Shown here in pieces: positions 5,520 to 6,691 of a DNA stretch of 6,691 nt. Numbering within the stretch: position 1 is the stretch's first letter; every line of letters begins with the position of its first letter. This DNA comes from an uncultured Paracoccaceae bacterium (GTDB lineage Bacteria > Pseudomonadota > Alphaproteobacteria > Rhodobacterales > Rhodobacteraceae): contig CALFSV010000170.1 of the NCBI GenBank assembly GCA_937916485.1, positions 1 to 6,691 on the forward strand. The letters run 5' to 3'. The translations under genes and the position numbers were made by a program. The notes under the pieces are model-generated. The model ran no database searches and was not told where the DNA came from. It saw only the letters and a list, made by a program, of their open reading frames with translations.

Positions 5520-6691
5520 TCGTATTGCTCCCGGTATTTGCGCACGACCCAAAGCGCAAAGATGTTCAACCCCAGCGTTATGACAAAGAGCGTCATCCCC
5601 AACGCGAAGGCCACCAGTGTCTCGGGCGAGTTGAATTCACCATCGCCGGTCAATTGGCTGACGATCTTGACGGTGATCGTCGTCATCGCCTCAAAGGGAT
5701 TCAGGTCCAGTTTGGCTGCCGCCCCTGCCCCCATGGTCACGATCATCGTCTCACCGATTGCGCGGCTGGCGGCCAGCAAGATGGCACCCACAATGCCCGG
5801 CAAGGCGGCAGGCAAGATCACCTGGCGGATGGTTTCCGATTTGGTAGCCCCCAACCCATAAGAGCCATCGCGCAAGGCTTGTGGCACCGCATTCATGATG
5901 TCGTCGGCCAGCGACGAGATGAAGGGTACGTTCAAAATGCCGATCACAATGCCCGCCGTCATTACCGACGACCCCGATGTGCCCAGCCCGCTCGGCTCGG
6001 CGATGTAATCGCGCAAGAACGGCCCAACCGTCACCAATGCAAACAGGCCAAAGACCACCGTGGGGATGCCCGCGATTACCTCGATCAGCGGCTTTACCAC
6101 GGACCGGACGCGGGGGCTGGCGTATTCGGCCAGATAGATCGCAGTGAAAAGACCCGTGGGCACAGCAACCAGCATCGCAACGATGCTGATGTAGAATGTG
6201 CCCCACAACAGCGGCAACAACCCAAGCTGGCTGACGCCCTGGAATGTCGGGGACCATGTCAATCCGAACAGGAAATCTGCAAAGGGATACATGGTTGAAA
6301 AGCGGATCGTTTCCGACAGCATTGAAATCACGATGCCGATCGTGGTCAGGACCGCGATGGTCGACGCCATCATCAACACACCCAGAACCACCGATTCTAC
6401 ACGGTTTCTTGCCCGCAGATCGGCTGCCGTGATCTTGATTGCATAAGCCAGCCCGCCCAAGGCGACGATGATAGTGGCGATCGCGCGAAACAGCCCGCCC
6501 GTGCTGGCCAATTCGCGGTAACGCTGCGAGGCTTGCAGCACCTCGGCGGTGACGTCGGCGCCAAGGGCCACGCCAACCTCGCCCAAACGTGCGCGCACAT
6601 TATCGGCATCGGTGTTCAGCGCGATCGCATCCTCTGCACTCAGCGCCCCAGCGGCGACTGCACTGTCGATGCCCTCTGCCACGCGGCGCAC
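5516..6691 (-). CDS. pstC: Phosphate ABC transporter permease PstC, long form (5' truncated)
   Basis: The window holds the last 391 residues of PstC; the frame runs open to the right edge, so the GTG at 6691 is not a start. Visible parts (window numbering): a soluble Ala/Asp/Glu-rich helical segment (1-64), a membrane helix (about 66-86), a short basic linker (90-98), and then the core shared with Escherichia coli PstC. The core begins with a helix at about 101-125 and ends at [11 protein letters not shown]. Further helices lie near 163-186, 205-225, 243-262, 292-312 and 358-383. The coupling loop is DGSYGLGATKSETIRQVILP (275-294), followed by GRAIGETM-like SRAIGETM (309-316). Escherichia coli PstC is 319 residues with a single helix before the first periplasmic loop, so this protein carries an N-terminal extension with at least one more membrane helix, as in long alphaproteobacterial PstC. 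It is translationally coupled to pstA (ATGA). Confidence 0.96.
   Translation of the reverse strand: MRRVAEGIDSAVAAGALSAEDAIALNTDADNVRARLGEVGVALGADVTAEVLQASQRYRELASTGGLFRAIATIIVALGGLAYAIKITAADLRARNRVESVVLGVLMMASTIAVLTTIGIVISMLSETIRFSTMYPFADFLFGLTWSPTFQGVSQLGLLPLLWGTFYISIVAMLVAVPTGLFTAIYLAEYASPRVRSVVKPLIEVIAGIPTVVFGLFALVTVGPFLRDYIAEPSGLGTSGSSVMTAGIVIGILNVPFISSLADDIMNAVPQALRDGSYGLGATKSETIRQVILPAALPGIVGAILLAASRAIGETMIVTMGAGAAAKLDLNPFEAMTTITVKIVSQLTGDGEFNSPETLVAFALGMTLFVITLGLNIFALWVVRKYREQYE
5528..5532 (-). promoter_or_regulatory. Ribosome binding site of pstA, inside pstC
   Basis: On the minus strand GGGAG stands 8 nt before the ATG at 5519, within the last codons of pstC. It supports the ATG at 5519 over the in-frame upstream start at 5552. 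Confidence 0.6.

Noticed and set aside
5462..6298. Plus-strand ORF (278 codons) opposite pstC
   Set aside because: It is a shadow frame with the same Arg/His/Gln bias, no motif and no credible leader; pstC on the other strand is certain.

Overview
The window is an ordinary chromosomal segment from a GC-rich alphaproteobacterium. The family is most likely Rhodobacteraceae (Roseobacter-like), inferred from the S2 and EF-Ts sequences, the long forms of PstA and PstC, and the order pstC-pstA-pstB-phoU-phoB. Every gene is recognisable, and I see no mobile element, CRISPR array, tRNA or rRNA.

Left part, plus strand: the 3' end of rpsB (ribosomal protein S2) is followed after 74 bp by complete tsf (elongation factor Ts). 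The gap holds a strong 12-bp hairpin without a T-run, just upstream of the tsf ribosome binding site. A strong intrinsic terminator follows tsf.

Middle, minus strand: aroQ (type II 3-dehydroquinate dehydratase, shikimate pathway) converges on tsf, and the two appear to share the terminator hairpin. A 234-bp intergenic stretch separates aroQ from phoB. It contains an AT-rich island that probably carries the aroQ promoter, and a 16-bp GC palindrome just past the phoB stop that may end the pho transcript.

Right part, minus strand (transcribed right to left): a tightly packed phosphate-uptake and phosphate-signalling operon, pstC (cut by the right edge), pstA, pstB, phoU, phoB. PstC and PstA form the membrane channel, PstB is the ATPase, PhoU links transporter state to signalling, and PhoB is the response regulator that activates the Pho regulon when phosphate is scarce. 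Spacing is a 4-bp ATGA overlap (pstC/pstA), then 10 bp, 29 bp and 23 bp. The binding protein gene pstS, the sensor kinase gene phoR and the operon promoter with its Pho boxes are not in the window; pstS and the promoter would be expected beyond the right edge.

I did not find a previously undescribed system. The points most worth a second look are the rpsB-tsf hairpin, the poly-G tracts that stand in for Shine-Dalgarno sequences before phoU and phoB, and the extra domains of PstA and PstC.
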